Shown here one piece after another: positions 1 through 9,962 of a stretch of DNA of 64,000 nucleotides. How positions within the stretch are numbered: position 1 is the first letter of the stretch; each line of letters opens with the position of its first letter. The notes under the pieces were generated by a model that did not search any database, was not told the DNA's origin, and worked only from the letters and a program-made list of their open reading frames with translations. A program made the position numbers and the translations under genes. Source of the stretch: Bombilactobacillus mellis. GTDB taxonomy: Bacteria > Bacillota > Bacilli > Lactobacillales > Lactobacillaceae. The DNA is taken from positions 372,001-436,000 of the forward strand of contig NZ_KQ033878.1 in the NCBI RefSeq assembly GCF_000967245.1, in the 5' to 3' direction.

Positions 1-52
1 TAAAATAATTTTTTAAATAGTTCGCAAATAAGTTTAAGGTGGTTTCTTTTTA

Positions 53-1078
53 ATGGAGAATAATCCTTTTAGTGTTTTTGATTACGAAGATATCCAATTA
101 ATTCCCCAAAAATGCATCCTGGAACACCGCTCACAAGCAGATACTTCTGCTCAGTTAGGCTCGCATACCTTTAAAATTCCCGTTGTTCCAGCGAATATGT
201 CCAGTATTATTGACGAAAAATTAGCGCAATGGCTGGCAAAAAATAACTATTTTTATGTTATGCATCGTTTTGAACCTGACAAACGTTTGGCCTTCGTGCA
301 AAAAATGCAGGAGCAACATCTGATTGCTTCCATCAGTGTGGGAGTTCAACCTCATGACTATCAATTAATTGATCAATTAGCGCAACAACAGTTAATTCCG
401 GAATACATCACGATTGATATTGCTCATGGCTACGCTAAAACTGTTGCTGATATGATTCAGTATATTAAAAGTAAATTGCCGACTACGTTTGTAATTGCGG
501 GTAATATTGCTACTGCTGATGCCGTTCACTTCTTAGAAGAAGCGGGAGCAGACGCTACTAAAGTCGGTATCGGCCCTGGAAGAGCCTGTATTACTAAAAT
601 TAAAACTGGTTTTGGCACTGCGGGCTGGCAATTAGCTGCCATCCGGCTCTGCGCCAAAGCTGCCCGTAAGCCAATTATTGCCGATGGCGGCATTCGAACC
701 AACGGTGATATTGCCAAATCTCTCAGATTTGGAGCGAGTTTTGTTATGATCGGTTCTCTCTTAGCTGGTCATGATGAAAATCCGGGTGAAATTTTAGAAC
801 GTAATGGTCAAAAATTTAAGGTCTATTATGGTTCAGCTTCTGCCCTACAAAAAAAAGAAGTTAAAAACATCGAAGGTAAAAAGGTAATTGTACCTTATAA
901 AGGCTCTTTACAGGCTACTTTAAAAGAAATGCAGGAAGACTTGCAATCGGCTATTTCTTATGCGGGTGGTACCCAATTATCTGATTTACGCCACGTTAAT
1001 TATGTAGTAATTAAAAATTCTATTTATAACGGTGATGCAGCTGTAATTAATCATGATTTAGGTAACCTTAACAGTTAA
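53..1078 (+). CDS. guaC: GMP reductase
   Basis: Converts GMP to IMP and ammonia with NADPH in purine salvage; cytosolic TIM barrel of the IMPDH/GMPR family. The product is 341 aa. It has the phosphate-binding and catalytic-Cys loop [11 protein letters not shown] (near residue 180) and the [15 protein letters not shown] segment that holds the nucleotide phosphate. There is no CBS-domain insert, which separates GMP reductase from IMP dehydrogenase. The start is supported by AAGGTGG ten bases before ATG. It is monocistronic, followed by a strong hairpin terminator. No purine-responsive leader is visible in the 52 bases present upstream. Confidence 0.93.
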   Translation: MENNPFSVFDYEDIQLIPQKCILEHRSQADTSAQLGSHTFKIPVVPANMSSIIDEKLAQWLAKNNYFYVMHRFEPDKRLAFVQKMQEQHLIASISVGVQPHDYQLIDQLAQQQLIPEYITIDIAHGYAKTVADMIQYIKSKLPTTFVIAGNIATADAVHFLEEAGADATKVGIGPGRACITKIKTGFGTAGWQLAAIRLCAKAARKPIIADGGIRTNGDIAKSLRFGASFVMIGSLLAGHDENPGEILERNGQKFKVYYGSASALQKKEVKNIEGKKVIVPYKGSLQATLKEMQEDLQSAISYAGGTQLSDLRHVNYVVIKNSIYNGDAAVINHDLGNLNS

Positions 1079-1101
1079 TAAATTTTATTATTTTCCAACT
1101 C

Positions 1102-1146
1102 AAGAAGAGGATAAGATAGATATCTATCTCGTCCTCTTCTTTTTTA
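1102..1146 (+). terminator. Rho-independent terminator after guaC
   Basis: Inverted repeat with arms AAGAAGAGGA and TCCTCTTCT, an additional inner AGATAGAT/ATCTATCT stem, and a run of T. It lies between two convergent genes, so it may serve both. Confidence 0.8.
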
Positions 1147-1166
1147 ATAAGCAATTATAATTTTAA

Positions 1167-2321
1167 TTATTTATTTTCTTCCGTGGAAGTGTCCTTTTCA
1201 TACCAAGAAGAATTTTGCTGAATCCAAGCAAATATTTTACTTACTAAAATTTTTAAAATCGCATAGAGGGGAATCCCGCCAATGACGCCCAATAAACCAA
1301 ACATTCCCCCGGAAATTAACAAAACAAAAATAGTAGTTACCGGATGCATGTTCATTTTATTACCTACGACCAACGGTGACACTACCCGAGTTTCAATTGT
1401 TTGTTCGATAGCAAAAATGATAATAACATATAACAGCATATTATGACCATTAATTAAAGCCAAGATAATTGCTGGTATTAAACCAATTGCAGAACCGATA
1501 TAGGGAATCAAGTTACAAACTCCCGCAAAAATTCCTAAGATAATTCCATAAGGCATGCCCGCAATTAAATAACCCACAGCAAACATTACCGCTACCCAAA
1601 ATGCTACCGTCAATTGGCCACGCACATAAGAACTTAAAGCTTGATTAACCTCTGTCAAAGTCGCTGAAAGCGAATCCTGAAGACGTTGGGGTACATATTT
1701 TAAAATGCTTGGTTTAATTTTTTGATCATCTTTTAGCATAAAAAACAATACAAACGGCGCAGTCAAAATAATCATAACTACATTACTTACTATGCCTACA
1801 GCCGAAGTAATATTGCCCACTGCATTATTAAAAACTCCATTCAGACTACTAGAAAGAGATTTGGTTAATTTTAAGGGGGAAAATTTATTGGCGAGATGCA
1901 GGCTCTGTAAATGAGGTTCCGAACTGAGTTTCATGAGCATCTCTTGTAAAGTTCGCCAATAATTGGGAATATTATGAATTAAAGAAGTGGCTTGATTTTG
2001 AATAATAGGAATTAGCGAAACAATAATCCAAACCAGTATGGCAAAAATAATAATAAAAATCACACTAATTGACCAAACCCGCTTAATATGAAAGCGCCGT
2101 TCCAACAAATCAATTAAGGGATTAATCAAATAATACAAAATACCAGCTACAATCAGAGGCGGTAAGATAATTCCTAATATCTGTTGGATCGGACGAAAAA
2201 TATAACTAACTTTTATAAAAGCAGAAATAATTAAGAAAATTAATAAAATATTTAGTAAGACAATTGTTACTTTATTATTTAAAAACCACTTGGTAAACCA
2301 CGTTTGGTGATTAGAATTCAT
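1167..2321 (-). CDS. AI-2E family transporter (YdbI/PerM-like membrane protein)
   Basis: 384-aa polytopic membrane protein of the AI-2E/PerM/TqsA family (PF01594). About eight hydrophobic segments are visible: an N-terminal pair near residues 15-70, one near 75-110, and a C-terminal block from about 170 to 365 containing the family-like stretch GVCNLIPYIGSAIGLIPA. The region between is amphipathic and probably extracytoplasmic. Family members have been linked to AI-2 export or Na+/H+ antiport, but the substrate cannot be read from sequence. The start is supported by GGAGG seven bases before ATG. It is transcribed alone, convergent with guaC and divergent from the lactonase gene. Confidence 0.85.
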   Translation of the reverse strand: MNSNHQTWFTKWFLNNKVTIVLLNILLIFLIISAFIKVSYIFRPIQQILGIILPPLIVAGILYYLINPLIDLLERRFHIKRVWSISVIFIIIFAILVWIIVSLIPIIQNQATSLIHNIPNYWRTLQEMLMKLSSEPHLQSLHLANKFSPLKLTKSLSSSLNGVFNNAVGNITSAVGIVSNVVMIILTAPFVLFFMLKDDQKIKPSILKYVPQRLQDSLSATLTEVNQALSSYVRGQLTVAFWVAVMFAVGYLIAGMPYGIILGIFAGVCNLIPYIGSAIGLIPAIILALINGHNMLLYVIIIFAIEQTIETRVVSPLVVGNKMNMHPVTTIFVLLISGGMFGLLGVIGGIPLYAILKILVSKIFAWIQQNSSWYEKDTSTEENK

Positions 2322-2592
2322 ACTTGTTCCTCCGTTATCATATAAATCAGTTATTCCAAAAAATCAATAAGATATTATCTAAAAAGTGCAACAATAGAAT
2401 CCCGATCACTTAATTTTTATTCACTATTTTGCATTATAATAACAATTGTTCAGTGAATATACTTAAGATAATAATGCCGTCAATCCCCTAAGTATCGACC
2501 AGCAATCAACTTTACTTATAATCTTACAGTAATTCTACCAGCATTTTGCAAAGGTTTGTTATAAAATGTTGTTCAAAGGAGTGATTTCTAAC

Positions 2593-3612
2593 ATGCAAGA
2601 AAATCTACTAATTGGAGGCTACACACGGCAAACCAGTAAAGGCATTTATCAGTTACAGTTTAATACTGAAAATGCTCAACTTTCAACTGCTGACTTGGCA
2701 ATTAAATTAGCTGGACCCACTTACTTTGCAATTTCTAATGAAAATATACTTTATTCTGTGATCAAAGATGGTGATCAAGGTGGCGTAGCTGCTTATGATA
2801 TCAAGCACAACTTTAAATACTTAGGCAGTGCCCTGCAACCCAAAAATTCACCTGCTTATGTGGAAGTTTCCGATCGTAAACAACTGGTTTTTTCTGCTAA
2901 TTTTCATACCGGTATTGTAACGGTGCATAAAATTAATTCAGATAAAACTCTAACTATTACTGATAAAATTCAATTGACCGGTCACAGCGTGCGTCCTGAA
3001 CAGGATGCTTCGCATCCGCATTTAGCGCATCTTACACCCGATGGTAATTTGGTTATTTGCGATTATGGTAGTGATAAGATTCTCACCTATAGTATAGATG
3101 CCAATGGAAAAGCTTCTTTTGTGAGTGAATTCCAAGCTCCGGCTGGATCTGCACCGCGACATTTGGTTTTTAATCCCCAACATCCTGATTGGGCTTATTG
3201 TATTTGTGAGCTGGCGTCAATAATTTTAGTCTTGCATTATCATCAGGGTAAATTTACCCAACTATGTACCTATCCTTTAATGCCCGCCGGCTATCAAGGG
3301 GATAATATTGCTGCTGCTATTAAGATTAGTGCTGATGGACAATTTTTATATACTTCCAATCGAGGCCACAATTCTTTGGTTACTTTTAAAGTTAGTGCGG
3401 ACGGGCAAACTCTGGAGCACCTGCAAACTATTCAAACGCAAGGAGACTTCCCTCGTGATTTTGCTTTTGATTTAACTGGAAAGTATATTTTAGTTCCGCA
3501 TCAAAAATCTAATAACGTTTCGATTTTTCAACGCAATTTAACAACTGGTTATTTAACCTTTATCAATAATGATACCCAAGTACCGGAAGGAACTTGCATT
3601 GTTTTCTATTAA
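2593..3612 (+). CDS. pgl: Lactonase family protein (6-phosphogluconolactonase, YkgB-like)
   Basis: Seven-bladed beta-propeller lactonase (PF10282) that probably hydrolyses 6-phosphogluconolactone in the oxidative pentose phosphate branch. Family signatures are the N-terminal IGGYTRQTSKGIY, the central DASHPHLAHLTPDGNLVICDYG and the C-terminal NRGHNSLVTFKV, followed by FPRDFAFD. I start at the ATG at 2593 (339 aa) because AAAGGAG precedes it; an in-frame ATG at 2566 has a poorer site and overlaps a TATAAA that could be a -10 element. It lies 22 bases upstream of uppP, so the two are probably co-transcribed. Confidence 0.85.
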   Translation: MQENLLIGGYTRQTSKGIYQLQFNTENAQLSTADLAIKLAGPTYFAISNENILYSVIKDGDQGGVAAYDIKHNFKYLGSALQPKNSPAYVEVSDRKQLVFSANFHTGIVTVHKINSDKTLTITDKIQLTGHSVRPEQDASHPHLAHLTPDGNLVICDYGSDKILTYSIDANGKASFVSEFQAPAGSAPRHLVFNPQHPDWAYCICELASIILVLHYHQGKFTQLCTYPLMPAGYQGDNIAAAIKISADGQFLYTSNRGHNSLVTFKVSADGQTLEHLQTIQTQGDFPRDFAFDLTGKYILVPHQKSNNVSIFQRNLTTGYLTFINNDTQVPEGTCIVFY

Positions 3613-3634
3613 ATTATCTGGAGTGTAGTCTTTT

Positions 3635-4462
3635 ATGTTAAATATTATTAAGGCAGTTATTCTTGGCATTATTGAAGGAATTACCGAATTTTTGCCTATC
3701 AGTTCAACGGGACACCTTTATTTAGCCAATGAATTTGTTAAATTACAAGAATCACAAGCTTTTATCAATATGTTCATGGTAGTTATTCAGTTGGGCGCTA
3801 TTTTAGCAGTTGTCGTCATTTATTTTCATAAATTAAATCCGTTCTCTCCTCAGAAAAATCCTTCTGAAAAAAAGGCGACTTGGATTCTTTGGCTAAAGGT
3901 CATCGTGGCGTGTCTTCCTTCCGTTATTATCGGTTTACCCCTTAATGACTTCATGGATGCTCATTTTAATAACTGGCAAGTAATTTCAGCAACCTTACTA
4001 ATTTATGGTATTTTGTTTATAGTCGTGGAAAATTATAATCATCATCGGCATCCGCATTTGACTGATCTTAACACTTTACCGTATTCTATTGCTTTAGCCA
4101 TTGGTGCTTTTCAAGTTTTATCCCTGGTACCGGGAACTTCACGTTCTGGTGCTACCATCTTAGGGGCGATGTTAATTGGCAGTTCACGATTTGTCGCTAC
4201 TGAGTTTTCCTTTTTCTTAGCTATTCCTACAATGTTTGGAGCTAGTGGTTTAAAACTATTTAAATACTTTATTCATGGTCATAGCTTTACCGGCGCTCAA
4301 AGCATTGTCTTAATCGTAGGTACTTTAGTATCTTTTATTGTAGCCTATGCTGCTATTAAATTTTTACTGGATTATATTAAGAAAAATGACTTTAAAGCTT
4401 TCGGTTGGTATCGCATTATTCTAGCAATTATTGTTATTGGTTATTTTGGATTTCTCAAATAA
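3635..4462 (+). CDS. uppP: Undecaprenyl-diphosphatase
   Basis: Integral membrane phosphatase of the BacA/UppP type. It dephosphorylates undecaprenyl pyrophosphate to regenerate the lipid carrier for peptidoglycan and polymer synthesis, and gives basal bacitracin resistance. The product is 275 aa with about eight membrane segments. Both family motifs are present: the (E/Q)-rich [14 protein letters not shown] near residue 15 and [10 protein letters not shown] near residue 165. GGAG precedes the ATG. It ends at a bidirectional terminator shared with mgtE. Confidence 0.95.
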   Translation: MLNIIKAVILGIIEGITEFLPISSTGHLYLANEFVKLQESQAFINMFMVVIQLGAILAVVVIYFHKLNPFSPQKNPSEKKATWILWLKVIVACLPSVIIGLPLNDFMDAHFNNWQVISATLLIYGILFIVVENYNHHRHPHLTDLNTLPYSIALAIGAFQVLSLVPGTSRSGATILGAMLIGSSRFVATEFSFFLAIPTMFGASGLKLFKYFIHGHSFTGAQSIVLIVGTLVSFIVAYAAIKFLLDYIKKNDFKAFGWYRIILAIIVIGYFGFLK

Positions 4463-4490
4463 TTATTAAAATTATAAATAAAATTTCTCG

Positions 4491-4527
4491 AAAAAAGATG
4501 CAAACCCTCAAGGCTGCATCTTTTTTT
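4491..4527. terminator. Bidirectional terminator between uppP and mgtE
   Basis: AAAAAAGATGCA ... TGCATCTTTTTTT hairpin with an A-run on one side and a T-run on the other, placed between two convergent 3' ends. Confidence 0.8.
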
Positions 4528-4542
4528 AAATAATTTTTGCTT

Positions 4543-5913
4543 TTATAAACCCGTGAAAAAGCCCATAAATAAACTAGCAATATTAAAATAAATCAATACA
4601 CTGGTTAAATCACTTAAGGTACTAATAAAGGGGCCACTAGCTACAGCAGGATCAAAGCCGATTTTAGCCATCAACATGGGAATTAAACTACCCGCTAAAT
4701 TAGCAACAGTAATAGCCACCATCATGGCAAGTCCAATAACAGCGCCCAAAACAAAATTCTTCTTCCACAAACCGACTACTACTAAAATCGTCAGCCCAGT
4801 AACTAAACCAATAATTAAGCCCGTAATTAATTCTTTCAGTAATAACATTAATAAATGCCGCGGTTTGTTATTGGTCAAAGACAAACGTCTGACTGCAACA
4901 GCTAAACTTTGGGTTCCGGCATTACCAGCAGTTCCCGTAATTAAAGAAATAAAAACCGCTAAAATGCTGGCTTGACTAAGTAAATTTTCAAAATGGGAAA
5001 TTAAAGTTGCAGTAATCATTCCTAAAAACAGTAAAGTAATTAACCATGGCAACCGACTGCTCGCCGCTTTCACCGGAGTGCTTTTAGATTCATCCACATC
5101 AACACCGGCTAATTTGGAATAGTCATCTTGTGCTTCATCATCAATAACTTCGATCACATCATCAACGGTAACAATGCCCATCAGTTTATGTGCATGATCA
5201 ACTACCGGCAAAGCCACAAATTCGTAATCCCGAAATACTTGCGCTACGGCCTCTTGATCATCATCCACAAAAACTGAAATCACATTTCTGGTCATAATAG
5301 TACTCAAAATTGCTTTTTGGTTATGAACAAATAATTCTCGTAAAGACAATGTGCCCACTAAATCATTATCAGCATCAATGACGTATAAATAATAAATGGT
5401 TTCAGCAGTACGTGCATATTTACGTAGTAAATCTAAAGCTTCTTTGACGGTTAAATCCTGATACATAACTACATAATCAGTGGTCATTAAACCACCGGCA
5501 GTTTGGGTATCATAATGTAATAAGCCTCGCAATTGATTAGCATCTGCTTGCGGCATTAACGATAAATAACGATCGACTTCACTTTTATCTAAATGCTCCA
5601 AAAAATCGGCCGCATTATCATCATACATACTGTTAAGCACTTGTGAAGCATATTTAAGATCCATTTCTGCCAGAATTTGGGACATGTCTAATTGATCATC
5701 TTCCAAAGTATCAAACATATCTCCCATTTCATCAGGATCCATAATTTGATACAACAGCTGGCGCTGATCGTGATTCAGGGTTAAAAAAAATTGTCCCTGC
5801 TCATAAAAATGCATATCTAAGAAACGTTTGCGAAATTGCTTGGTATGTCGTTTATTTAATAATTCTCTTAACTGCCGAAATTGTAATTTAATATCTTTTT
5901 CTAAAATTTGCAC
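4543..5913 (-). CDS. mgtE: Magnesium transporter MgtE
   Basis: Mg2+ channel/transporter with the standard MgtE layout. There is an acidic N domain (residues 1-120), two CBS domains (about 130-250; note TTDYVVMYQDLTVKEAL and VTVDDVIEVIDDEAQDDY) and a C-terminal block of five membrane helices from about residue 275, containing the pore-type sequence GTAGNAGTQSLA. I choose GTG at 5913 (456 aa) because GAGGTG sits six bases upstream. The frame is open to an ATG at 5949, but that start has no Shine-Dalgarno. Mg2+ binding to the N/CBS domains is known to gate the pore in this family. No M-box riboswitch is visible upstream. Confidence 0.93.
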   Translation of the reverse strand: MQILEKDIKLQFRQLRELLNKRHTKQFRKRFLDMHFYEQGQFFLTLNHDQRQLLYQIMDPDEMGDMFDTLEDDQLDMSQILAEMDLKYASQVLNSMYDDNAADFLEHLDKSEVDRYLSLMPQADANQLRGLLHYDTQTAGGLMTTDYVVMYQDLTVKEALDLLRKYARTAETIYYLYVIDADNDLVGTLSLRELFVHNQKAILSTIMTRNVISVFVDDDQEAVAQVFRDYEFVALPVVDHAHKLMGIVTVDDVIEVIDDEAQDDYSKLAGVDVDESKSTPVKAASSRLPWLITLLFLGMITATLISHFENLLSQASILAVFISLITGTAGNAGTQSLAVAVRRLSLTNNKPRHLLMLLLKELITGLIIGLVTGLTILVVVGLWKKNFVLGAVIGLAMMVAITVANLAGSLIPMLMAKIGFDPAVASGPFISTLSDLTSVLIYFNIASLFMGFFTGL

Positions 5914-5988
5914 AGTCGTCACCTCACATTCAGAAAACAAAATAATCATTTTTCTAGTTTCTCATAAATTTGAGTAATTTTCCAAAAT

Positions 5989-6882
5989 TTAATCTTCAGA
6001 ATGCAATAACTTTTTTAAATCTAATGGCAGTGGCGCCCTTACCGTCACTCTTTTTTGTACAGGCTGGTTCAAAAAACTAATCCTACAACAATGTAAGGCT
6101 TGGCGTGAAAGCAAATCGTGCCGCCCGCCATATGCCTCATCTCCTACTAAAGGATGTCCTAAATAAGCAAAATGCACCCTAATTTGGTGGGTTCGACCAG
6201 TTACTAACTGAACTTTAACCCAAGTAAAATTAGAATATTGACGTATTACACGATATTTGGTTACAGCCCATTTGCCTTGGTCAGTAACACAGCGTAAGTT
6301 ATGATTATGACAATCTACGCCAATGGGAGCGCAAATTTGCCCCTGTAACTGGTCTTGGGAAAATTTTCCTTGGACAAAGGCATCATATTCTTTAGTAATA
6401 GCTGTAGTTTGAAATTCACTCGCTAACAAGCTATGGGCATATGCATTTTTAGCAAATGTTACAATCCCGGAAGTATCACGATCTAAACGGGAAACCAAAT
6501 GAATGACGTCATTATTGGCTTGGCTGGTTTGCAGATAAGATTTTACATAATTAGCCAAAGTAGCACTATTAATATTCATAACCGGCAAAGAAGCCAGGCC
6601 AGCCGGTTTATTAACCAATAAATAATTATCATCTTCATATAAAACTGTCACCGGTCCTGCCAGAGGCTGAATTTTAGTAGAAGTTTTTTCTTGGGGTAAC
6701 ACTACATGAATTTCATCATTTTGCTGTAATTGATAATTAAAATAGCGTCGATGATGATTTACATAAACTTGACCCTGATGAAATCTTAGTTTTTTTAACT
6801 GAGTTTTGGAGAAACCTTGTCGCCCTAGGAAATTCCCTAATTTTTGCGGACAGGCATCCTGTTTTTGCCATCGATAAATCAT
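5989..6882 (-). CDS. RluA/RluD-family pseudouridine synthase
   Basis: 297-aa pseudouridine synthase of the RluA family, which isomerises uridines in large-subunit rRNA. The catalytic motif HLVSRLDRDTSGIV is near residue 128, and the family motif GRTHQIRVHFAYLGHPLVGDE follows near residue 230. The N-terminal S4-like RNA-binding part (residues 10-65) is shorter than in E. coli RluD, resembling B. subtilis YjbO. It starts inside the stop codon of nadK (TAATG overlap), the third gene of a relQ-nadK-rluD operon conserved in Bacilli. The exact rRNA target position cannot be assigned. Confidence 0.9.
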   Translation of the reverse strand: MIYRWQKQDACPQKLGNFLGRQGFSKTQLKKLRFHQGQVYVNHHRRYFNYQLQQNDEIHVVLPQEKTSTKIQPLAGPVTVLYEDDNYLLVNKPAGLASLPVMNINSATLANYVKSYLQTSQANNDVIHLVSRLDRDTSGIVTFAKNAYAHSLLASEFQTTAITKEYDAFVQGKFSQDQLQGQICAPIGVDCHNHNLRCVTDQGKWAVTKYRVIRQYSNFTWVKVQLVTGRTHQIRVHFAYLGHPLVGDEAYGGRHDLLSRQALHCCRISFLNQPVQKRVTVRAPLPLDLKKLLHSED

Positions 6883-7679
6883 TAGTTATCATCCACCAAA
6901 AAAGCATTACGTACGCGCAGCCAAAATCTCTTGGGACGATAAGAGGCAATTTTAATTGTTTCCTGAGAAATTTGGTACTCTACCTTTTGCACAGAACAAT
7001 GATCATAGGATAAGTTATCAATGGTAATGATATAATCCCCTTGCGGCTCCGGCATTACTGTTAAGACTTGGCTCTGGGGCAAAATCAATGATGAATTAAC
7101 AGTCCGGTAAACACGATTATTAATCGGGGCAATCTCATTAAATTGCATCACCGCCAACGAGGGATCAACAAGCGCACCTCCTAAAGATTTGGAATAAGCA
7201 GTAGAACCGGTTGGCGTAGATAAAGCTACCCCATCACCACGAAAACGTTCAAAACGCCGACCATCAATCAAAATATCAGCACGCATAGTTTGCGAAACCC
7301 GTTTTAAAATGGACTCATTTAAAGAAAGAAAATGACTCACTACACCACTTTTAAAAGTGACCCTGACCTCTAACAAAGGAAAACTGATTACGCTTCTTTT
7401 CCCGTTAGCAATCCGTCGGGCAAGTTCTTCAACTTCGCTATCTTGCCAATCAGTATAAAATCCTAAGTGTCCTGTATGAATTCCCACAAATTCCACATGT
7501 TCTAACTGATTATTAAAACGATGAAAGGCACTCAAAAAAGTTCCATCACCGCCAACTGTAACTACCAAATCGGGATTATCCTTACTAAATTGAACTCCAT
7601 AAGCTAAAAGTCGATTTGTTAACTTATGGGCAACATTTTGCGAGATGTCTTTAGTGTTATTTTGAATCCAAACTTTCAT
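6882..7679 (-). CDS. nadK: NAD kinase
   Basis: Phosphorylates NAD to NADP with ATP (PpnK family). The GGDGT motif lies in VVTVGGDGTFLSAFHRF near residue 45 and the second substrate-binding region in STPTGSTAYSKSLGGAL near residue 150. The start at 7679 (265 aa) has CAAGGAG eight bases upstream and matches the family N-terminus (MKVWIQNN). A longer frame to 7778 exists but lies within relQ and adds an atypical basic leader. The gene overlaps the end of relQ by 23 bases, so translation is probably coupled. Confidence 0.93.
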   Translation of the reverse strand: MKVWIQNNTKDISQNVAHKLTNRLLAYGVQFSKDNPDLVVTVGGDGTFLSAFHRFNNQLEHVEFVGIHTGHLGFYTDWQDSEVEELARRIANGKRSVISFPLLEVRVTFKSGVVSHFLSLNESILKRVSQTMRADILIDGRRFERFRGDGVALSTPTGSTAYSKSLGGALVDPSLAVMQFNEIAPINNRVYRTVNSSLILPQSQVLTVMPEPQGDYIITIDNLSYDHCSVQKVEYQISQETIKIASYRPKRFWLRVRNAFLVDDN

Positions 7680-8331
7680 GTTCTGACTCCTTGGAAAGTG
7701 TCGGCTCTGGGCCCTTTTGATGCGAAAAATACTGTTGTGCTTCTTGAATCTCACCCCGAATTTTAGACATTTCTTCATCTAACATAAAAGAAGCCTCGGC
7801 GGCTCTTTTTAAGCGGGCATTAATGTCCTTCGGAAAATCACCCTGATATTTATAATTTAATGAATGCTCAATGGTGGACCAAAAATTCATCGCCAGAGTC
7901 CGAATTTGAATTTCTGCTAAAATATCTTTGACACCAGTAGCTTGTTGAATTGGATACTTAATTACCATATGATAAGAGCGATAACCGCTGGGCTTACTAT
8001 TAGCAATATAATCACGTTCTTCAACTACTGATAAATCGGTGCGATCATGCAGCAAATCCACTACCTGATAAATATCTTCCACAAACTGACATTGAATGCG
8101 AATCCCAGCTATATCCTGCATATCTTGCTCCAAGAGTTCTGCTTTGATATAGCGACGCTGCATTTTTTCTTTAATACTGTCGACGGATTTAACGCGCCCA
8201 ATGACGTATTCAATCGGTGAATGTTCACCTTTTTCAATATATTCTTTACGTAAACTACGTAATTTGATTTTTAATTCGTTAACTGCTTGTTCATAAGGCA
8301 ATAAAAAAACTTTCCAATTTCTTTTTGTCAT
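7657..8331 (-). CDS. relQ: Small alarmone synthetase RelQ/YjbM
   Basis: GTP pyrophosphokinase that makes (p)ppGpp; it has only a RelA/SpoT synthetase domain and no HD hydrolase, TGS or ACT domain. Recognisable motifs are DIAGIRIQCQFVEDIY (near residue 78) and SGYRSYHMVIKYP (near 115), followed by the EIQIRTLAMNFWSTIEHSLNYKY active-site block. The start is ATG at 8331 (224 aa), five bases after GAGGTGG; an in-frame GTG nine bases further up overlaps the ribosome binding site. It is the first gene of the relQ-nadK-rluD operon and is transcribed divergently from spxH. Confidence 0.92.
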   Translation of the reverse strand: MTKRNWKVFLLPYEQAVNELKIKLRSLRKEYIEKGEHSPIEYVIGRVKSVDSIKEKMQRRYIKAELLEQDMQDIAGIRIQCQFVEDIYQVVDLLHDRTDLSVVEERDYIANSKPSGYRSYHMVIKYPIQQATGVKDILAEIQIRTLAMNFWSTIEHSLNYKYQGDFPKDINARLKRAAEASFMLDEEMSKIRGEIQEAQQYFSHQKGPEPTLSKESEHESLDSK

Positions 8332-8488
8332 TGTGACCACCTCAACGTGTCTACTATACCATATTATGTTAGAGATTCTAGAAATATATTTTTACCCGTA
8401 AAAAGCGCAAAAGGATTGCAACTTTGCCAAAATTTGGTAATGTAGTATGTGAACTTTAGCCAAACTTCATTATTAAGGAGGGTTTTTC

Positions 8489-9103
8489 ATGTGGGAAATT
8501 TTCATCTTTGTTAACCCCATTGGAAATCGCTGTTTAAAAACTGAAAAAACCATTATCCAATTTACTCAACAACATAAAATTAATGCTCACTTTAAATTTG
8601 TTGCGCTCAATAATGTTTATGCAGTTGATGATTATATTTTGCGCAATCATTTAGATATACATAATATTGCATTGCGCAACCAAATTACTCGAAGTATTCA
8701 TCAAGCCACTTTGTATTATACGGCGGCCACTTTTCAAGGAAACCGTAAGGGCCGCAATTTTCTCATGTTATTACAAGATGAGATCAACCTGAAACACTAT
8801 AAATTCAGCACGGAATTAGTTCGTTTCGTTGCCAGAAAAGTAGGCCTGGACTGGCCAACGCTTGTGCAAGATAAGAATAGTCAACTCATCAGCAGCCAAT
8901 GTCAACTAGATCGCAATAAAGCGGCGCAGTTTGAAATTAATGCCACTCCAGCCATAGTTATTTATGACTATTCCAACCATTTATACGAACAAGGTGTTCT
9001 GATTAAATCCTGTTCTCCGCCGCAACTGTTAAGTTATTTAAATAAATTGGTCAAACAAGATTATCAAATTTTGCGTAATCAGCAGCTGCACATGCTTGAA
9101 TAG
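8489..9103 (+). CDS. spxH: DsbA-like ClpXP adaptor SpxH (YjbH)
   Basis: 204-aa thioredoxin-fold protein of the YjbH/SpxH (DsbA) family, the adaptor that delivers Spx to ClpXP in Bacilli. The N-terminal FIFVNPIGNRCLKTEK occupies the place of the redox CxxC, but only one Cys is present, so no disulfide-type active site is visible here. The C-terminal NATPAIVIYDYSN is the cis-Pro loop of the fold. AAGGAGG precedes ATG. Its 3' end overlaps that of convergent coiA by 53 bases. The assignment rests on fold motifs and on the conserved neighbourhood with coiA, mecA, spx and relQ. Confidence 0.82.
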   Translation: MWEIFIFVNPIGNRCLKTEKTIIQFTQQHKINAHFKFVALNNVYAVDDYILRNHLDIHNIALRNQITRSIHQATLYYTAATFQGNRKGRNFLMLLQDEINLKHYKFSTELVRFVARKVGLDWPTLVQDKNSQLISSQCQLDRNKAAQFEINATPAIVIYDYSNHLYEQGVLIKSCSPPQLLSYLNKLVKQDYQILRNQQLHMLE

Positions 9104-9962
9104 CCGCAGTTGTTACTAATGGCAAAAAAGTCGTGACTGAGTAATGAAGTTGCCACAGTAAAGGCAAATAACAAGGTCGATAAATATATACCGGAAACAT
9201 CGTCTGCGACGGTGTTTTTTTAATGAATTCTATTAAGGATAAGCGATGCGAGTAACACCAATTCTGTAAGATAATAAATTGGCGATTAGGATGTTGTTGT
9301 TGCTGTTGATACCATTTTTGCCAATTAATTGGCTGTAAAGAATAAAACGGCTTTGTGATTCTTAACTGTAATAATTGTTGCCAGTGTTTAATTTTTCTTT
9401 GTTGCCAATGTAAAATTGTAGTATGAGGTTCTATTTGGTAATGACAATTTAACCGTAAAAAGTTGTCCTGCGGTAACTTAAAGAGCACATAAAAGCCCCA
9501 TTGCGAAGAATAACTGACAATATTTTGCAAATGACGTAAGTTATGTATTCGTCGATAATGTTGCGGACCAAAAATCCAGAGCGGACGTAAAGTTTTCTTT
9601 ATGTATAATTGATTACGCCGGGCTAATTCTGCCTTGCTAATAGGTGAACATTGATATTCGACTGCTAAACGCCAATGCGAATTGCGAACGAAGAGATCCA
9701 AGCGCTGTTCTGCATCCCAAACATATTCGAGATCTACTTTAAAAAAGGGCCGGAAAAAATTAGCCAGCCATTTTTTACCTGCTAAATGCACAGCCGATTC
9801 AGCCTGCAGATTTGACTTTACACCAATATGACGAAAATATGGACGCTTTTTCCCAGTAATTAATTGGACTATTTGATGACATTTTGGACACATAAAAGGT
9901 CCCTGCAACCCTAATTGATTGGCATAAACCAGCTTGCCTTTGCGATCATAAGCAGCAAAAAT
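9051..9962 (-). CDS. coiA: Competence protein CoiA (start codon anomalous)
   Basis: CoiA-type nuclease-like protein needed for transformation-linked recombination in streptococci and bacilli. Visible parts are an N-terminal zinc-ribbon-like FMCPKCHQIV, the segment ESAVHLAGKKWL, and the PD-(D/E)XK-like core RLDLFVRNSHWRLAVEYQCSPIS. Homologous N-terminal sequence (FAAYDRKGKLVYANQ) is in frame up to 9957, but its first codon is ATT at 9962-9960, five bases after AGGGTG. The first conventional in-frame start is TTG at 9908, without a ribosome binding site and after the conserved beginning. An upstream GTG at 9970 is out of frame by one base across a T5 tract. So this is an ATT start, a frameshift, or a sequencing error. 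Confidence 0.72.
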   Translation of the reverse strand: MFAAYDRKGKLVYANQLGLQGPFMCPKCHQIVQLITGKKRPYFRHIGVKSNLQAESAVHLAGKKWLANFFRPFFKVDLEYVWDAEQRLDLFVRNSHWRLAVEYQCSPISKAELARRNQLYIKKTLRPLWIFGPQHYRRIHNLRHLQNIVSYSSQWGFYVLFKLPQDNFLRLNCHYQIEPHTTILHWQQRKIKHWQQLLQLRITKPFYSLQPINWQKWYQQQQQHPNRQFIILQNWCYSHRLSLIEFIKKTPSQTMFPVYIYRPCYLPLLWQLHYSVTTFLPLVTTAAIQACAAADYAKFDNLV

